Assembly (NCBI GenBank): GCA_913045135.1
Contig: CAJWQD010000010.1
Location: 1-52,617 of the forward strand
Length of the DNA stretch: 52,617 nt
Source: an uncultured Flammeovirgaceae bacterium
Lineage (GTDB): Bacteria; Bacteroidota; Bacteroidia; Cytophagales; Cyclobacteriaceae
Direction of reading: 5' to 3'
The notes below the pieces were generated by a model. The model did not search any database, was not told the origin of the DNA, and saw only the letters and a list, made by a program, of their open reading frames with translations. This document shows, piece by piece, positions 9,457 through 18,834 of the stretch. Position 1 is the stretch's first letter. The number at the start of each line of letters is the position of its first letter. The position numbers were made by a program, and so were the translations under genes.

Positions 9457-11010
9457 ATGAAAATTTTAAATTTTAAAATAAAAATGATATGCCTAATTAT
9501 CATTTTTTCATCTTGCGTAAATTTGGAACAAATAAATCCAAATCAGCCAACAGAGGATAGTTTTTGGAAAACAAGGGAAGACTTTTATTCAGGATTGATA
9601 GGAGCATATGATTATTTGCAAAGTGGCGAGATGTATGCTGGTCAAATTCAGCAAACTTTTAATTTGCTTTCTGATGAGGGTTTTACTGGTGAACTCGGAG
9701 AAACCCTAAATTTGGCAACATTTACATCAGATTTGGATAATGAATTCCACGAGAGCTTATGGTATAATTTCTATATTTTAATAGCCCGATCGTATGAAGT
9801 TATTGAAAGAGGAAATAACAGCACTTTAAATGGTATTGATGGTTTAATAGCTGAGGCAAAGTTTTTGGTAGCATTTTCTTATTATCATCTTATAAATGTT
9901 TACGGAGATGGTGTTGCCTATGTTGACAGAATTCAAGGTGCCAATGATAGGCCAAGAAAAGCAGAATCAGGTGAGATATGGGTTCTCATTGAAACATTAC
10001 TTGATGATGCCATTCCATTATTGCCCACATCTTATCCCTCATCAGAATTTGGGAGAGTAACAAGGGGAGCCGCACAATCATTACTCGCTAAGGCATATCT
10101 TCAGCAGCGAAATTATATTAGTGCAGAACAAATTTTAAAATCTATTGTCGAATCTGGACTATATGGACTTAATGAAGATTACGAGTCTAACTTTACCGAG
10201 GAACTCACTACCGGAAATAAGGAGGTTATTTTTCAAGTTAATTTTCTTGAAAATGGTCCCCAAGAGGAGTCTGACAATGCATGGTATTTTAGAATAAATA
10301 CACCAGGGCCATCAAATATTGGAATTTGGGCAGATCAGTTGGCATCAGAATTCGCAATTCGATCTTATTTGGTCGAGGCAGATAAAGATGGTAATCTTGA
10401 TCCAAGAATGAATGTAAGCCTTTTTACAGAATATACTGATCAAACACTCTATGGTCAGACATGGGCATGGTGGATTACAAATACTACAGAAATCGTTACG
10501 GGAGCAAGTTTTTATAAATTTAATGAGAATGATGCAGTCTATAATGAAATTAACAACGGTTCAGGTTATGTTCAATGGAAGAATGGAGGGCGAGATATGA
10601 TTCTGATTCGATATTCAGATATTCTTCTTTTGTTGGCAGAAGCTCTTAATGAAAATGGTAATACCTCAGAGGCTCATTCATATGTAAATATTGTAAGAAA
10701 TAGATCTAATATGAATAATTTGGAAATTACTGCTGGTCGCGAATTAAACCAAGAAGAATTTAGGCAACAAATTAAGCATGAGCGTTTAGTAGAACTTTGT
10801 GGAGAATATTTAAGATTTTTTGATTTAAAGAGATGGGGAGAATATGGGCCTCAAGTGGCAGCTGACTTTACAATTCCAGCTGTGAGCACTACAATCAAAA
10901 GAGACTCTATTTTTGAAAATTTTAGGGTTAATAAAGATGAGCTGTTTCCTATTCCATTAGATGAGTTAGACATCAATCCTAACCTTTTACCACAGAACCC
11001 CGGATGGTAA
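9457..11010 (+). CDS. SusD/RagB-type surface lipoprotein
   Basis: The lid of the SusC transporter has 517 residues. The signal peptide has lipobox FSSC (Cys20). The SusD N-terminal pattern VNLEQINPNQPTEDSFWKT is followed by TPR-like helices (LIAEAKFLVAFSYYHLINVYGD). The RagB/SusD C-terminal domain includes LIRYSDILLLLAEALNENG, AHSYVNIVRNRS, EYLRFFDLKRWG and the canonical end IPLDELDINPNLLPQNPGW. It lies on the outer surface and binds substrate jointly with SusC. The gene starts 12 bp after susC, clearly the same transcript. The ligand is not predictable from sequence, and the surrounding enzymes point to ribosides. Confidence 0.95.
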   Translation: MKILNFKIKMICLIIIFSSCVNLEQINPNQPTEDSFWKTREDFYSGLIGAYDYLQSGEMYAGQIQQTFNLLSDEGFTGELGETLNLATFTSDLDNEFHESLWYNFYILIARSYEVIERGNNSTLNGIDGLIAEAKFLVAFSYYHLINVYGDGVAYVDRIQGANDRPRKAESGEIWVLIETLLDDAIPLLPTSYPSSEFGRVTRGAAQSLLAKAYLQQRNYISAEQILKSIVESGLYGLNEDYESNFTEELTTGNKEVIFQVNFLENGPQEESDNAWYFRINTPGPSNIGIWADQLASEFAIRSYLVEADKDGNLDPRMNVSLFTEYTDQTLYGQTWAWWITNTTEIVTGASFYKFNENDAVYNEINNGSGYVQWKNGGRDMILIRYSDILLLLAEALNENGNTSEAHSYVNIVRNRSNMNNLEITAGRELNQEEFRQQIKHERLVELCGEYLRFFDLKRWGEYGPQVAADFTIPAVSTTIKRDSIFENFRVNKDELFPIPLDELDINPNLLPQNPGW

Positions 11011-11018
11011 ATAAATTA

Positions 11019-11053
11019 TATTTCAATTTCATTTTCTCTGTTTTATTGAAATA
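11019..11053 (+). other. Stem-loop after susD
   Basis: TATTTCAAT (11019-11027) and ATTGAAATA (11045-11053) form a 9-bp stem with a 17-nt loop, starting 9 nt after the susD stop. There is no T run, so it is not a standard terminator. In operons of this kind such hairpins can stabilise the upstream susCD mRNA. The remaining sequence to 11186 is AT-rich with no gene. Confidence 0.35.
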
Positions 11054-11170
11054 TTAGATATGACAACTATTGACTCATCCTTTAAAATTATTTTATTAAA
11101 AAGCAATCAAATTATAAAAATCTTTATTAATGATTTTTTTTTATAGTATCAATAATAACTACACTAAATG

Positions 11171-11188
11171 ATTTAATTCGAATTAAAT
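11171..11188. repeat. 18-bp perfect palindrome at a start codon
   Basis: ATTTAATTCGAATTAAAT is a perfect inverted repeat centred on CG that covers the first two bases of the ATG of the following glycohydrolase gene. It could be a protein-binding site, or an RNA hairpin hiding the start codon. Its sequence is unlike the 5346 operator. The AT-rich background makes a chance origin possible. Confidence 0.4.
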
Positions 11189-12767
11189 GAAAAATTATAC
11201 CTTTTTTCTTTTATTTCTGGGGTTTATATCTTGTGAAAACTCTAACCAAGAATATATAACTATTGCTGAAGATAAACTTCGAAATAAAATTGCCGGAGGA
11301 TGGGCAGGTAAAATGATTGGGGTGTCATATGGTGCACCCACGGAGTTTGTTTATAATGGGAGAATTAATGAAGATCCAATAGATTGGTCTCCTGAGACAC
11401 TTAGAAGATCAATTTCAGAGGATGATTTATATGTTCAAATGAGCTTTATGATGACCATGGATAAATATGGAATTGATGCACCCGTTGAGAAATTTGGAGA
11501 AGCATTTGCTAACTCAGGTTATATGTTATGGCATGCTAACCGAGGAGCTAGAATGAATATATGGAACGGAATTATGCCACCGGATTCAGGACATCCTGAT
11601 TATAACCTACATTCAGATGATATCGATTTCCAAATTGAGGCCGATTATATAGGTCTGATGAATCCTGGTATGCCTCAATCTTCTAATAAAATTTGTGATA
11701 AAATTGGTCACATTATGAATTATGGTGATGGAGTTTATGGAGGAATGTTTGTAAGCGCATTATATGCAGCAGCATATTTTGAAAATGATGTTAAAAAAGT
11801 ACTTTTTACAGCTATGAAATCATTACCCATTGAGAGTAGTTATCATGCCATTTTGCGTGATGTCGTTGATGGATATGAACGAAATCCTAAAGATTGGAAA
11901 AAGACTTGGAAAAGAATATATGATAAATGGGGAGAAACTGACATTTGCTGTGCACTATCGGAATATAATATTGATGCGAAGCTGAATGGCGCCTTTATTG
12001 CCATTGGTTTGCTGTATGGAGAGGGAGATTTTGAAAGGAGTATGGAAATTAGTGCCAGATGCGGAGCTGATTCCGATTGTAATCCGTCAAATTGTGCAGG
12101 GGTAATGGGTATTATACTTGGTTATGATAAAATACCCAGCGAATGGACAAAATACATAGATGAAATAGCTGACTCACTGTTTATTTATACTGATTATTCA
12201 TTTAATAAGGCTGTTGATCGCACGCTTTATTATGCAAAAGAATTAGTTTTTAAGAACGGAGGAAAAATGGAAGATGATTTTTTATTTATAAAAAAACAGG
12301 AACCTGTTCCGGCGAAACTAGAAGTCTCTTTTCCAAATATATTTCCCAAAGAAAAGGTTACTATCACGGATACGAATTACTGGGAATGGAAAGGTGATTG
12401 GGAAAAAGTAAGTCAAACCAATCAATGGGATGGTGAAGAGACTCAAATGCAAGCTGAAACTGCTGGATCTGAATTAACGTTAAAATTTAATGGAACGGGA
12501 GCAGTAATCATGGGGAGATTTGATATTGATTGTGGTCAAGTTGATATTTTCATTGATAGTGAATTTCACCGATCCAGAGATAATTATTATAAAAAGATGA
12601 ACTGGGGCGCAGGAGATGGATGGTTAAATGGAGCACATTTGGCACATATTATGAACTTAGAAAAAGGTGATCATAAGCTAAGTATCAAAATTAAAAATGA
12701 AAAATCAGAGAAATCTGAGGGTAATAAACTTAAAGTAGCCAGAGCTATTATTTACGATGAAATTTAA
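11187..12767 (+). CDS. Lipoprotein ADP-ribosylglycohydrolase with C-terminal beta-sandwich domain
   Basis: The 526 residues have a short lipoprotein signal (lipobox FISC, Cys16) and then the ADP-ribosylglycohydrolase (ARH/DraG) fold at about 25-355. The opening KLRNKIAGGWAGKMIGVSYG is typical. The two metal-binding blocks appear as SEDDLYVQ (Glu78-Asp80) and CGADSDCNPSNCAGVMG (Asp295, Asp297), variants of the family's DDT and GxDTDT motifs. Family enzymes hydrolyse ribosyl bonds at the anomeric carbon using two Mg ions. Residues about 370-526 look like an extra beta-sandwich, perhaps carbohydrate-binding. As a lipoprotein it should act at the cell surface or in the periplasm, unlike the cytoplasmic family members. 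The next gene begins 8 bp downstream. The true substrate is unknown. Confidence 0.85.
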   Translation: MKNYTFFLLFLGFISCENSNQEYITIAEDKLRNKIAGGWAGKMIGVSYGAPTEFVYNGRINEDPIDWSPETLRRSISEDDLYVQMSFMMTMDKYGIDAPVEKFGEAFANSGYMLWHANRGARMNIWNGIMPPDSGHPDYNLHSDDIDFQIEADYIGLMNPGMPQSSNKICDKIGHIMNYGDGVYGGMFVSALYAAAYFENDVKKVLFTAMKSLPIESSYHAILRDVVDGYERNPKDWKKTWKRIYDKWGETDICCALSEYNIDAKLNGAFIAIGLLYGEGDFERSMEISARCGADSDCNPSNCAGVMGIILGYDKIPSEWTKYIDEIADSLFIYTDYSFNKAVDRTLYYAKELVFKNGGKMEDDFLFIKKQEPVPAKLEVSFPNIFPKEKVTITDTNYWEWKGDWEKVSQTNQWDGEETQMQAETAGSELTLKFNGTGAVIMGRFDIDCGQVDIFIDSEFHRSRDNYYKKMNWGAGDGWLNGAHLAHIMNLEKGDHKLSIKIKNEKSEKSEGNKLKVARAIIYDEI

Positions 12768-12775
12768 ATGATATT

Positions 12776-14185
12776 ATGATTAGATTTATCCTCAGTTCAT
12801 TAATTATTTGTAGCTTAATAATTAATGGTTGCTCTGTAAAAAAAGATCCTTCTCATAGGGAAGTGGTACATATTTTCAATGAAGCTTGGAATACGGGAAA
12901 ATATGAGTTACTTGAAACAGCTGTTCATCAAGATTATTTAAAGCGTGAAGGAAATCTGGAGATAAATGGAATAAAATCTCTTGTGGAATACATCAAAAAT
13001 TACAGAGAATCTTATTTTAACATAAAAATCAATTACTTAGAGGAATTATATAGCGCAGAAAAGGCTGCAGTCAATTTTGAAATTGAAGGAACCCCAAAGA
13101 AAAGTGGTAGGAAATTTAAAGCAGAGGGAATTGTTATTTTTCAATTCAAAAATGGAAAAATTATTGGCGATCATAGTGTGTTTGATCAAGTTTCTGCATT
13201 AAGTCAGCAAGGATATAAACTTGAGCCGCAAGAATTAAATAAGCAAAGAATACTATTTGATACAGATGCGAATAATGAGCTTGACGATCAACATGCGTTG
13301 GCATACCTATTATTTAGTGGTAATGATTTTGATGTTGAAGGAATTACTGTTAACAAGACAAAAAATGGTGGTGATATTGATTCACATTATAATGAAGCTA
13401 AAAGAATTCTTCAGCTATGTGGCATAGATCAGAAAATAAATATATATAAAGGTGCCAGTGGTAGTTTTGATGAAATTAAAAAAGACATAAAAAATCCTAA
13501 TTTCGACGGTGCTGATGCAGTAAATTTTATTATTTCAAAAGCAAAGGAATCAAATAATAGAAAACTTATTTTATTACCTGTAGGTAAGTTAACTAATATA
13601 GCATTGGCTTTATTAAGAGAGCCGTCCATTATGGATAATATTAGAATTGTTTGGCTTGGCTCAAATTATCCTGAATCAGGAGAGTATAATCAGGAAGATG
13701 ACCCAACTGCCCTTCAATATATCCTAGATAGTAAGGTGAATTTTGAAATTGTTCTGGTTAGATACGACAGACCTTCAGGGACCGATGCTGTTAAAGCTTA
13801 CCTAAAAGATATAAGAACTATAATGCCTGGTTTGGGTCCTAAAATAACAAAACCTGTAATTGGCAGGGATGGTATTGAATACTTAAATTTCGGTGATTAC
13901 TCAGTTAGTCTATTTGAAAAAATTGAAGATTTTGATGATGGATATGATCAGGGATACAACCAAGCTCGAGCACTTTTTGATATGGCCGCAGTCGCAATAA
14001 TAAAAAATTCGTCATGGGCAATCGCCACTGAAATTGCAAGTCCCTCTTTAAAACAAAGCAAATGGATAGAAAGGCCTCAAAATGATAGAAAAATCATAAT
14101 TTGGCATGATTTTAATAAAGATGAAATTATGAAAAATTTTTACTATACAATGAAAAATCATGTTCTAGTTTCAAATTCTAATTAA
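12776..14185 (+). CDS. NTF2/SnoaL-like domain fused to nucleoside hydrolase, lipoprotein
   Basis: The 469 residues begin with a lipoprotein signal (lipobox INGC, Cys19). Residues about 27-145 resemble a SnoaL/NTF2-like domain: FNEAWNTGKYELLETAV, then the strand FKAEGIVIFQFKNGKIIGD. Residues about 157-460 are a nucleoside hydrolase of the IUNH type. Its calcium/ribose site is written DTDANNELDD (Asp162, Asp164, Asp170, Asp171), longer than the usual DTDxGxDD. LLPVGKLTNIALALL and QARALFDMAAVA follow as expected. Nucleoside hydrolases split N-ribosides into base and ribose. Its export as a lipoprotein fits a role in freeing ribose outside the cytoplasm. It sits 8 bp after one ADP-ribosylglycohydrolase gene and 29 bp before another, in one operon. 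The fusion is unusual. Confidence 0.85.
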   Translation: MIRFILSSLIICSLIINGCSVKKDPSHREVVHIFNEAWNTGKYELLETAVHQDYLKREGNLEINGIKSLVEYIKNYRESYFNIKINYLEELYSAEKAAVNFEIEGTPKKSGRKFKAEGIVIFQFKNGKIIGDHSVFDQVSALSQQGYKLEPQELNKQRILFDTDANNELDDQHALAYLLFSGNDFDVEGITVNKTKNGGDIDSHYNEAKRILQLCGIDQKINIYKGASGSFDEIKKDIKNPNFDGADAVNFIISKAKESNNRKLILLPVGKLTNIALALLREPSIMDNIRIVWLGSNYPESGEYNQEDDPTALQYILDSKVNFEIVLVRYDRPSGTDAVKAYLKDIRTIMPGLGPKITKPVIGRDGIEYLNFGDYSVSLFEKIEDFDDGYDQGYNQARALFDMAAVAIIKNSSWAIATEIASPSLKQSKWIERPQNDRKIIIWHDFNKDEIMKNFYYTMKNHVLVSNSN

Positions 14186-14214
14186 TAGATTTAGAAGAAT
14201 ACTAAAATTCTATC

Positions 14215-17200
14215 ATGAAAAAAATTATAGGAATACTAGCTCTAATTTATTTTGTCAATATTTCTTATTTGAGTGGACAAACTATCAATAAAGAAGAGTA
14301 TATGGACAAAATGAAAGGATTTTGGCTTGGCAGTTGTATAGCAAATTGGACAGGTCTAAAAACCGAAGGCCAGAGAAATGGAAAACCATATTATACTGAT
14401 GATGATTGGAATACAAATCAAGGTAATGAAGATTATGGCACTTACATTGATTTCGTTTTAAATAAAGAAATATGGGGTGCAGATGATGATACAGATATAG
14501 AATACATCTATCAGCACGCCATGGAAACTTACAATACCTATCGGCTAACAGGTGATCAAATAAGACTACAGTGGCTAGACCATATTTCGGCTGAGGAGGA
14601 AAACTTTCTTTGGGTATCGAATGAATCTGCTTTTAATCTCATGCGAGAAGAAAAGATAATTCCTCCAGCCACATCTTTACCCTATTTAAATGATAACTGG
14701 GAAATGATAGATGCCCAGCTGACTACAGAAATATTTGGATTACTAGCCCCCTTGAGACCAAATCTTGCCTTAGATCTATCATATCTTCCAATCAGAACTA
14801 CTGCTTATTCTCACTCTATGTACGCTGCGCAATTTTATGTAATTATGCACTCACTTTCAATTGGAATAGATAAAGATTTATCTAGAAAAAATCAAATATT
14901 GCAATTAGCCGACTCCGCAAGAAGTTTTATTCCCGAGACATCTTACATCGCTAAAATGTATGATTGGGTTCGAAACGAGTATATAAACTCTGAGGATAAA
15001 AATGATTGGGAAATAGTTCGAGATACATTTCATGACCATTATATTGAAGGGGGTACAGATGGTTACAAATATACAGAGTTTTATGATTGTGGAAGCAATT
15101 TTGGTTTTAGTATAATCAGTCTTCTTTTTGGTGAAGGTGATATTAAAAGGACAATTCAAATTGGAACATTATCAGGACAAGACTCAGATAACCCAACTGC
15201 GACTTGGGGTGGCCTTTTAGGTTTTATATACGGTTTTGATTCTATACAAGACCATTTTAATAAATATGACTTTTCTGAGTTCTATAATATCAATCGAACC
15301 CGAGTGAATTTTGGTGATACATTAGACACCTTCTCAGGTATGGCGCGTCGTTTTATATCATTAGTTAATAAAGTCATTATTGAAGAAATTAGAGGCAAGG
15401 TTACCGATGAATTTTGGATAATTGATAAACCATTAAATAAAAATTATTATTTATCATCAACCAATGGTATGGATGATGGCGATGGCACTATAGATAGGCC
15501 TTGGAGTTCATTAAATAAAATTGATAAGTATGTGTTTAATCCAGGTGATTCAATACTTTTCCAACGTGGATCTCATTGGAATGGAGCTATAAAAATTACG
15601 TCCTCAGGTTCTTTCAATTATCCGATTGTATTTAGCTCTTATGGTATTGGTGATAAGCCCTCAATTAGTAACTCTAATCCAAACATTAATAGCGGAAACG
15701 CTTTTCAAATAATGGCAAATCATATTACAATTAATGATTTATATATTTTTAATTGTGGCCTAAGTGGTCCTAGATCCGTTGCAGGAATATCTTCTTTTAA
15801 TCGAGAAAATCATCATATTACAATACAGAATTGTGAATTTAGTCAATGCCGTGTAGGAGTCCGGCTTTATGCTAATAACATCCAAATAATAAATAATTAT
15901 TTTCATAGCCCAGGAGGAGGTATTAATGAATGGTGGGGTCCAATGGCTATAGTGGTATCAGGTTTTGATGGTGAAATTGGTTATAACACAATTGAAGGAT
16001 TTTTAGCTCCAAATAATTATGGTTTTGATGGGGGAGCAATTGAGATTGATGATGAGGGTATTCATACAAACTGGAAAATACATCACAATATTAGCCGCGG
16101 CAATCAAGGATTTCTTGAGACTTACGATAACTCAGAATGTGATAATTGTACTTGGGGTAATCTTAAAATATATTACAATTACAGTGATGATTACCAATGG
16201 TTTTTGGATGGGCCAATAGGAGATGATCCGTTTATTGAAAACAATACAATCCTTCGCACTCTTCCCGCAAACACGGATTTCAATTGGGGTATAAGTCTTC
16301 ATCATGCTATTCCTAAAGGATCAATTCGTAATAATATTTTCGTTTTAGCGAATGATGTTAAAGCGTTCAAATGGGAAAATCCAGGAAATTCTACTCGTAG
16401 TAATATCTATTTCTCTATAGATAGCAGTTCCAATAATCCAAAAGGATATCCGCTTGGCGAAAATGAGATAATTGCAGACCCAATGTTTATCAGTTTTAAT
16501 GACCGCAATTTGAATTTACTAGAGAGAAGTCCAGCAGTTGATAGAGGTGAAAATACTCTCTATGAAAAAGATCTCAATGATAATAAGATCCCCTTTGGGA
16601 ATGGTACTGACATAGGAGCTTTTGAATCTTCATTTTATGCGATAGTCCCGCTGTATGACATACAAATAAACAATTTAAATGTAGACTTAGATGCAACCGG
16701 TAGTTTAGCTGAGAGAAACCAGAATATCATTACATACGAGTGGGATTTTGGAGATGGAGAAAAAAACTTTGGTAGTGATGTTTCTCATTCTTATTCCGAC
16801 GCGGGAACATATAAAATAACATTAAAAGTCACTTCAAGCTCAGGCATAGTATCAGAAATATCTAAAATTATTACGGTTCAAAAATTACCAGATCCCCTAT
16901 TCCATACATGGCACTCCTATGATGTTCAAATTCAATCAGGCAATCCTCAAGCATACGTGAGTGACGGAACAACGGAGGTACCCCTGCAGTTTTATATTTC
17001 TTCAAATGACGATGGAATAATTAAAGGGGATTTACTGGAAAATTATAATCCTAAGGAACATCCAGATAATTTTAATCGATTAAAAAATTTCTGGGGGGAA
17101 GATTACCCTTATGTGGGCAAAAGCATTGTGCCACAAGGAGTTGACATAGCAGAAAATATAGGCCGGTTTCCTGGAGTCTTAGATTTACAAATGCATCCAA

Positions 17201-17763
17201 CTGACTCCAAAAAACTGTTGATTTGTGCTTTTGAAGTTCCCTATTCTGGAAACTACACCATCTCAAATTTTGGCATAAGGCGTGTTCATAACGATAACTC
17301 AGACTCAGAGCTAAAACTATTTACAGAACAAAAAGGGATGGTCGCTTCTATTAATGGAAGAAGTCGTTCTTGGAATTATGACGCAAAAATATTTGAGTTG
17401 AAAAATATGACGAAAGGTGATTTTATATATTTTGCTGTGGGTAATGTGGACGGATTTTCAAACGATGCGGTTGAAATTTCATGGAGTATTAAATTAAATG
17501 ATCTGACAACCGGGTTTATGGAATTAGATGAAAAGGACGATTTTAAAATCATCCCAAATCCTTCAAATGGCCTATTTAAGCTATTTTTTGGGGAAAATAT
17601 GGTTAGAAATGATTTAGAGATGAATGTTTCAAACATTGTCGGAAAGAAAATTGAAAATTTTAAGTTAACAAGTAATAATTTAACTTTCGATTTGTCACAT
17701 TATCCTCCCGGCATCTATATAGTCCGTTGTGGTAAGATCTTTAAACGACTAATAATTGGCTAA
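14215..17763 (+). CDS. T9SS-secreted ADP-ribosylglycohydrolase with beta-helix and PKD domains
   Basis: A multidomain secreted protein of 1182 residues. The signal peptide (about 1-22, ending LSGQ) is followed by an ADP-ribosylglycohydrolase domain at about 24-400. Its two metal blocks read ADDDTDIEY (Asp90-Asp94) and GQDSDNPTATWGG (Asp323, Asp325). Residues about 418-810 look like a right-handed parallel beta-helix, opening YYLSSTNG with repeated ITI-N-turns such as ENHHITIQNCEFSQC, as in polysaccharide lyases and glycosidases. A PKD domain lies at about 815-890 (YEWDFGDGEKNFG, SYSDAGTYKITLKV). After an unrecognised segment, residues about 1103-1182 form a T9SS type A sorting domain (IIPNPSNGLFKLFF, YPPGIYIVRCGK). 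It would be exported by the Por/Gld machinery. It shares little detail with the 11187 enzyme. Confidence 0.85.
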   Translation: MKKIIGILALIYFVNISYLSGQTINKEEYMDKMKGFWLGSCIANWTGLKTEGQRNGKPYYTDDDWNTNQGNEDYGTYIDFVLNKEIWGADDDTDIEYIYQHAMETYNTYRLTGDQIRLQWLDHISAEEENFLWVSNESAFNLMREEKIIPPATSLPYLNDNWEMIDAQLTTEIFGLLAPLRPNLALDLSYLPIRTTAYSHSMYAAQFYVIMHSLSIGIDKDLSRKNQILQLADSARSFIPETSYIAKMYDWVRNEYINSEDKNDWEIVRDTFHDHYIEGGTDGYKYTEFYDCGSNFGFSIISLLFGEGDIKRTIQIGTLSGQDSDNPTATWGGLLGFIYGFDSIQDHFNKYDFSEFYNINRTRVNFGDTLDTFSGMARRFISLVNKVIIEEIRGKVTDEFWIIDKPLNKNYYLSSTNGMDDGDGTIDRPWSSLNKIDKYVFNPGDSILFQRGSHWNGAIKITSSGSFNYPIVFSSYGIGDKPSISNSNPNINSGNAFQIMANHITINDLYIFNCGLSGPRSVAGISSFNRENHHITIQNCEFSQCRVGVRLYANNIQIINNYFHSPGGGINEWWGPMAIVVSGFDGEIGYNTIEGFLAPNNYGFDGGAIEIDDEGIHTNWKIHHNISRGNQGFLETYDNSECDNCTWGNLKIYYNYSDDYQWFLDGPIGDDPFIENNTILRTLPANTDFNWGISLHHAIPKGSIRNNIFVLANDVKAFKWENPGNSTRSNIYFSIDSSSNNPKGYPLGENEIIADPMFISFNDRNLNLLERSPAVDRGENTLYEKDLNDNKIPFGNGTDIGAFESSFYAIVPLYDIQINNLNVDLDATGSLAERNQNIITYEWDFGDGEKNFGSDVSHSYSDAGTYKITLKVTSSSGIVSEISKIITVQKLPDPLFHTWHSYDVQIQSGNPQAYVSDGTTEVPLQFYISSNDDGIIKGDLLENYNPKEHPDNFNRLKNFWGEDYPYVGKSIVPQGVDIAENIGRFPGVLDLQMHPTDSKKLLICAFEVPYSGNYTISNFGIRRVHNDNSDSELKLFTEQKGMVASINGRSRSWNYDAKIFELKNMTKGDFIYFAVGNVDGFSNDAVEISWSIKLNDLTTGFMELDEKDDFKIIPNPSNGLFKLFFGENMVRNDLEMNVSNIVGKKIENFKLTSNNLTFDLSHYPPGIYIVRCGKIFKRLIIG

Positions 17764-17833
17764 TAGAAATTTGTAAGAAATTTAAGTAACTACTGTGAAT
17801 TCTAATTAAACTAATTTTTTAAATACAAGATTT

Positions 17834-18832
17834 ATGTTTATTGTAAAATCGTACCCTTTAGCCGTCTTATTATGTATAATTACAATGCTATGTTGGGGCT
17901 CTTGGGCAAATACTCAAAAAATGGCATCAAAAAAATGGGAATTTCCCCTATTCTATTGGGACTACACCTTTGGCATTATTTTTCTTTCCCTCGTAATGGG
18001 ACTATCATTAGGTAGTTTTGGAGAGAATGGACAAGCATTTATACCTAATATTTTTCAAGCCAGCCTAAATGCCATTTTATTGGCTTTGATAGGTGGAATT
18101 GTTTTTAATATTGCTAATTTACTTCTTGTAGCTGCTATCGACATAGCTGGAATGGCGACTGCTTTTCCTATTGGAATAGGAATTGCTCTTGTCCTTGGTG
18201 TTATTCTTAATTTTATAGCTGTACCAATTGGAGATCCAATTTTACTTTTTATAGGAGTTGGTTTTGTTACATCTGCGATTGTTGTTGATGCCTTAATTTA
18301 TAAAAAAATTTCAAGCGGAAAATCAACTAGAAAGGGTATATTGTTGTCCTTAACTGCAGGAATTTTGATGGGATTTTTTTATCGTTTCGTTGCCGCCTCC
18401 ATGTCAACCGATTTTGTAAATCCCGATAAAGGTTTGTTAACTCCTTATTCAGCAGTTTTTATCTTCTCAATAGGAATATTCCTGTCAAATTTTTTATTTA
18501 ATACATTTTTCATGTATCGACCTGTGACTGGAGACAAAGTATCATACAATGATTATTTTTCAAGAGGCAATCCTAAATTACATATTATCGGAATATTCGG
18601 TGGAATGATATGGGCTCTTGGTATGTTATTAAATATGATAGCTGCTGGCAAAGCTGGTTTTGCAATTTCATATGGTTTGGGTCAAGGGGCAACAATGGTA
18701 GCCGCGGTTTGGGGTGTATTTATTTGGAAGGAATTTAAACATGCTCCCAAGGGGACTAATAGTTTAATATGGCTGATGTTTCTTTTATTTATCCTGGGAC
18801 TTGGTCTTATCATAATGGCTAAAAACGTATAA
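17834..18832 (+). CDS. GRP/RbsU-like sugar permease, probably ribose
   Basis: An inner-membrane protein of 332 residues with about ten hydrophobic helices. The opening MLCWGSWANTQKMASKKWEFPLFYWD and the later LLVAAIDIAGMATAFPIGIGIALVLG and SYGLGQGATMVAAVWGVFIWKEF are typical of the glucose/ribose porter (GRP, DMT superfamily) transporters found beside ribokinase genes in Bacteroidota. It likely carries free ribose from the periplasm into the cytoplasm by proton symport (inference from family and neighbour). The ribokinase gene begins 2 bp after its stop, so translation is probably coupled. The upstream gene ends 70 bp away on the same strand. Confidence 0.87.
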   Translation: MFIVKSYPLAVLLCIITMLCWGSWANTQKMASKKWEFPLFYWDYTFGIIFLSLVMGLSLGSFGENGQAFIPNIFQASLNAILLALIGGIVFNIANLLLVAAIDIAGMATAFPIGIGIALVLGVILNFIAVPIGDPILLFIGVGFVTSAIVVDALIYKKISSGKSTRKGILLSLTAGILMGFFYRFVAASMSTDFVNPDKGLLTPYSAVFIFSIGIFLSNFLFNTFFMYRPVTGDKVSYNDYFSRGNPKLHIIGIFGGMIWALGMLLNMIAAGKAGFAISYGLGQGATMVAAVWGVFIWKEFKHAPKGTNSLIWLMFLLFILGLGLIIMAKNV

Positions 18833-18834
18833 AT

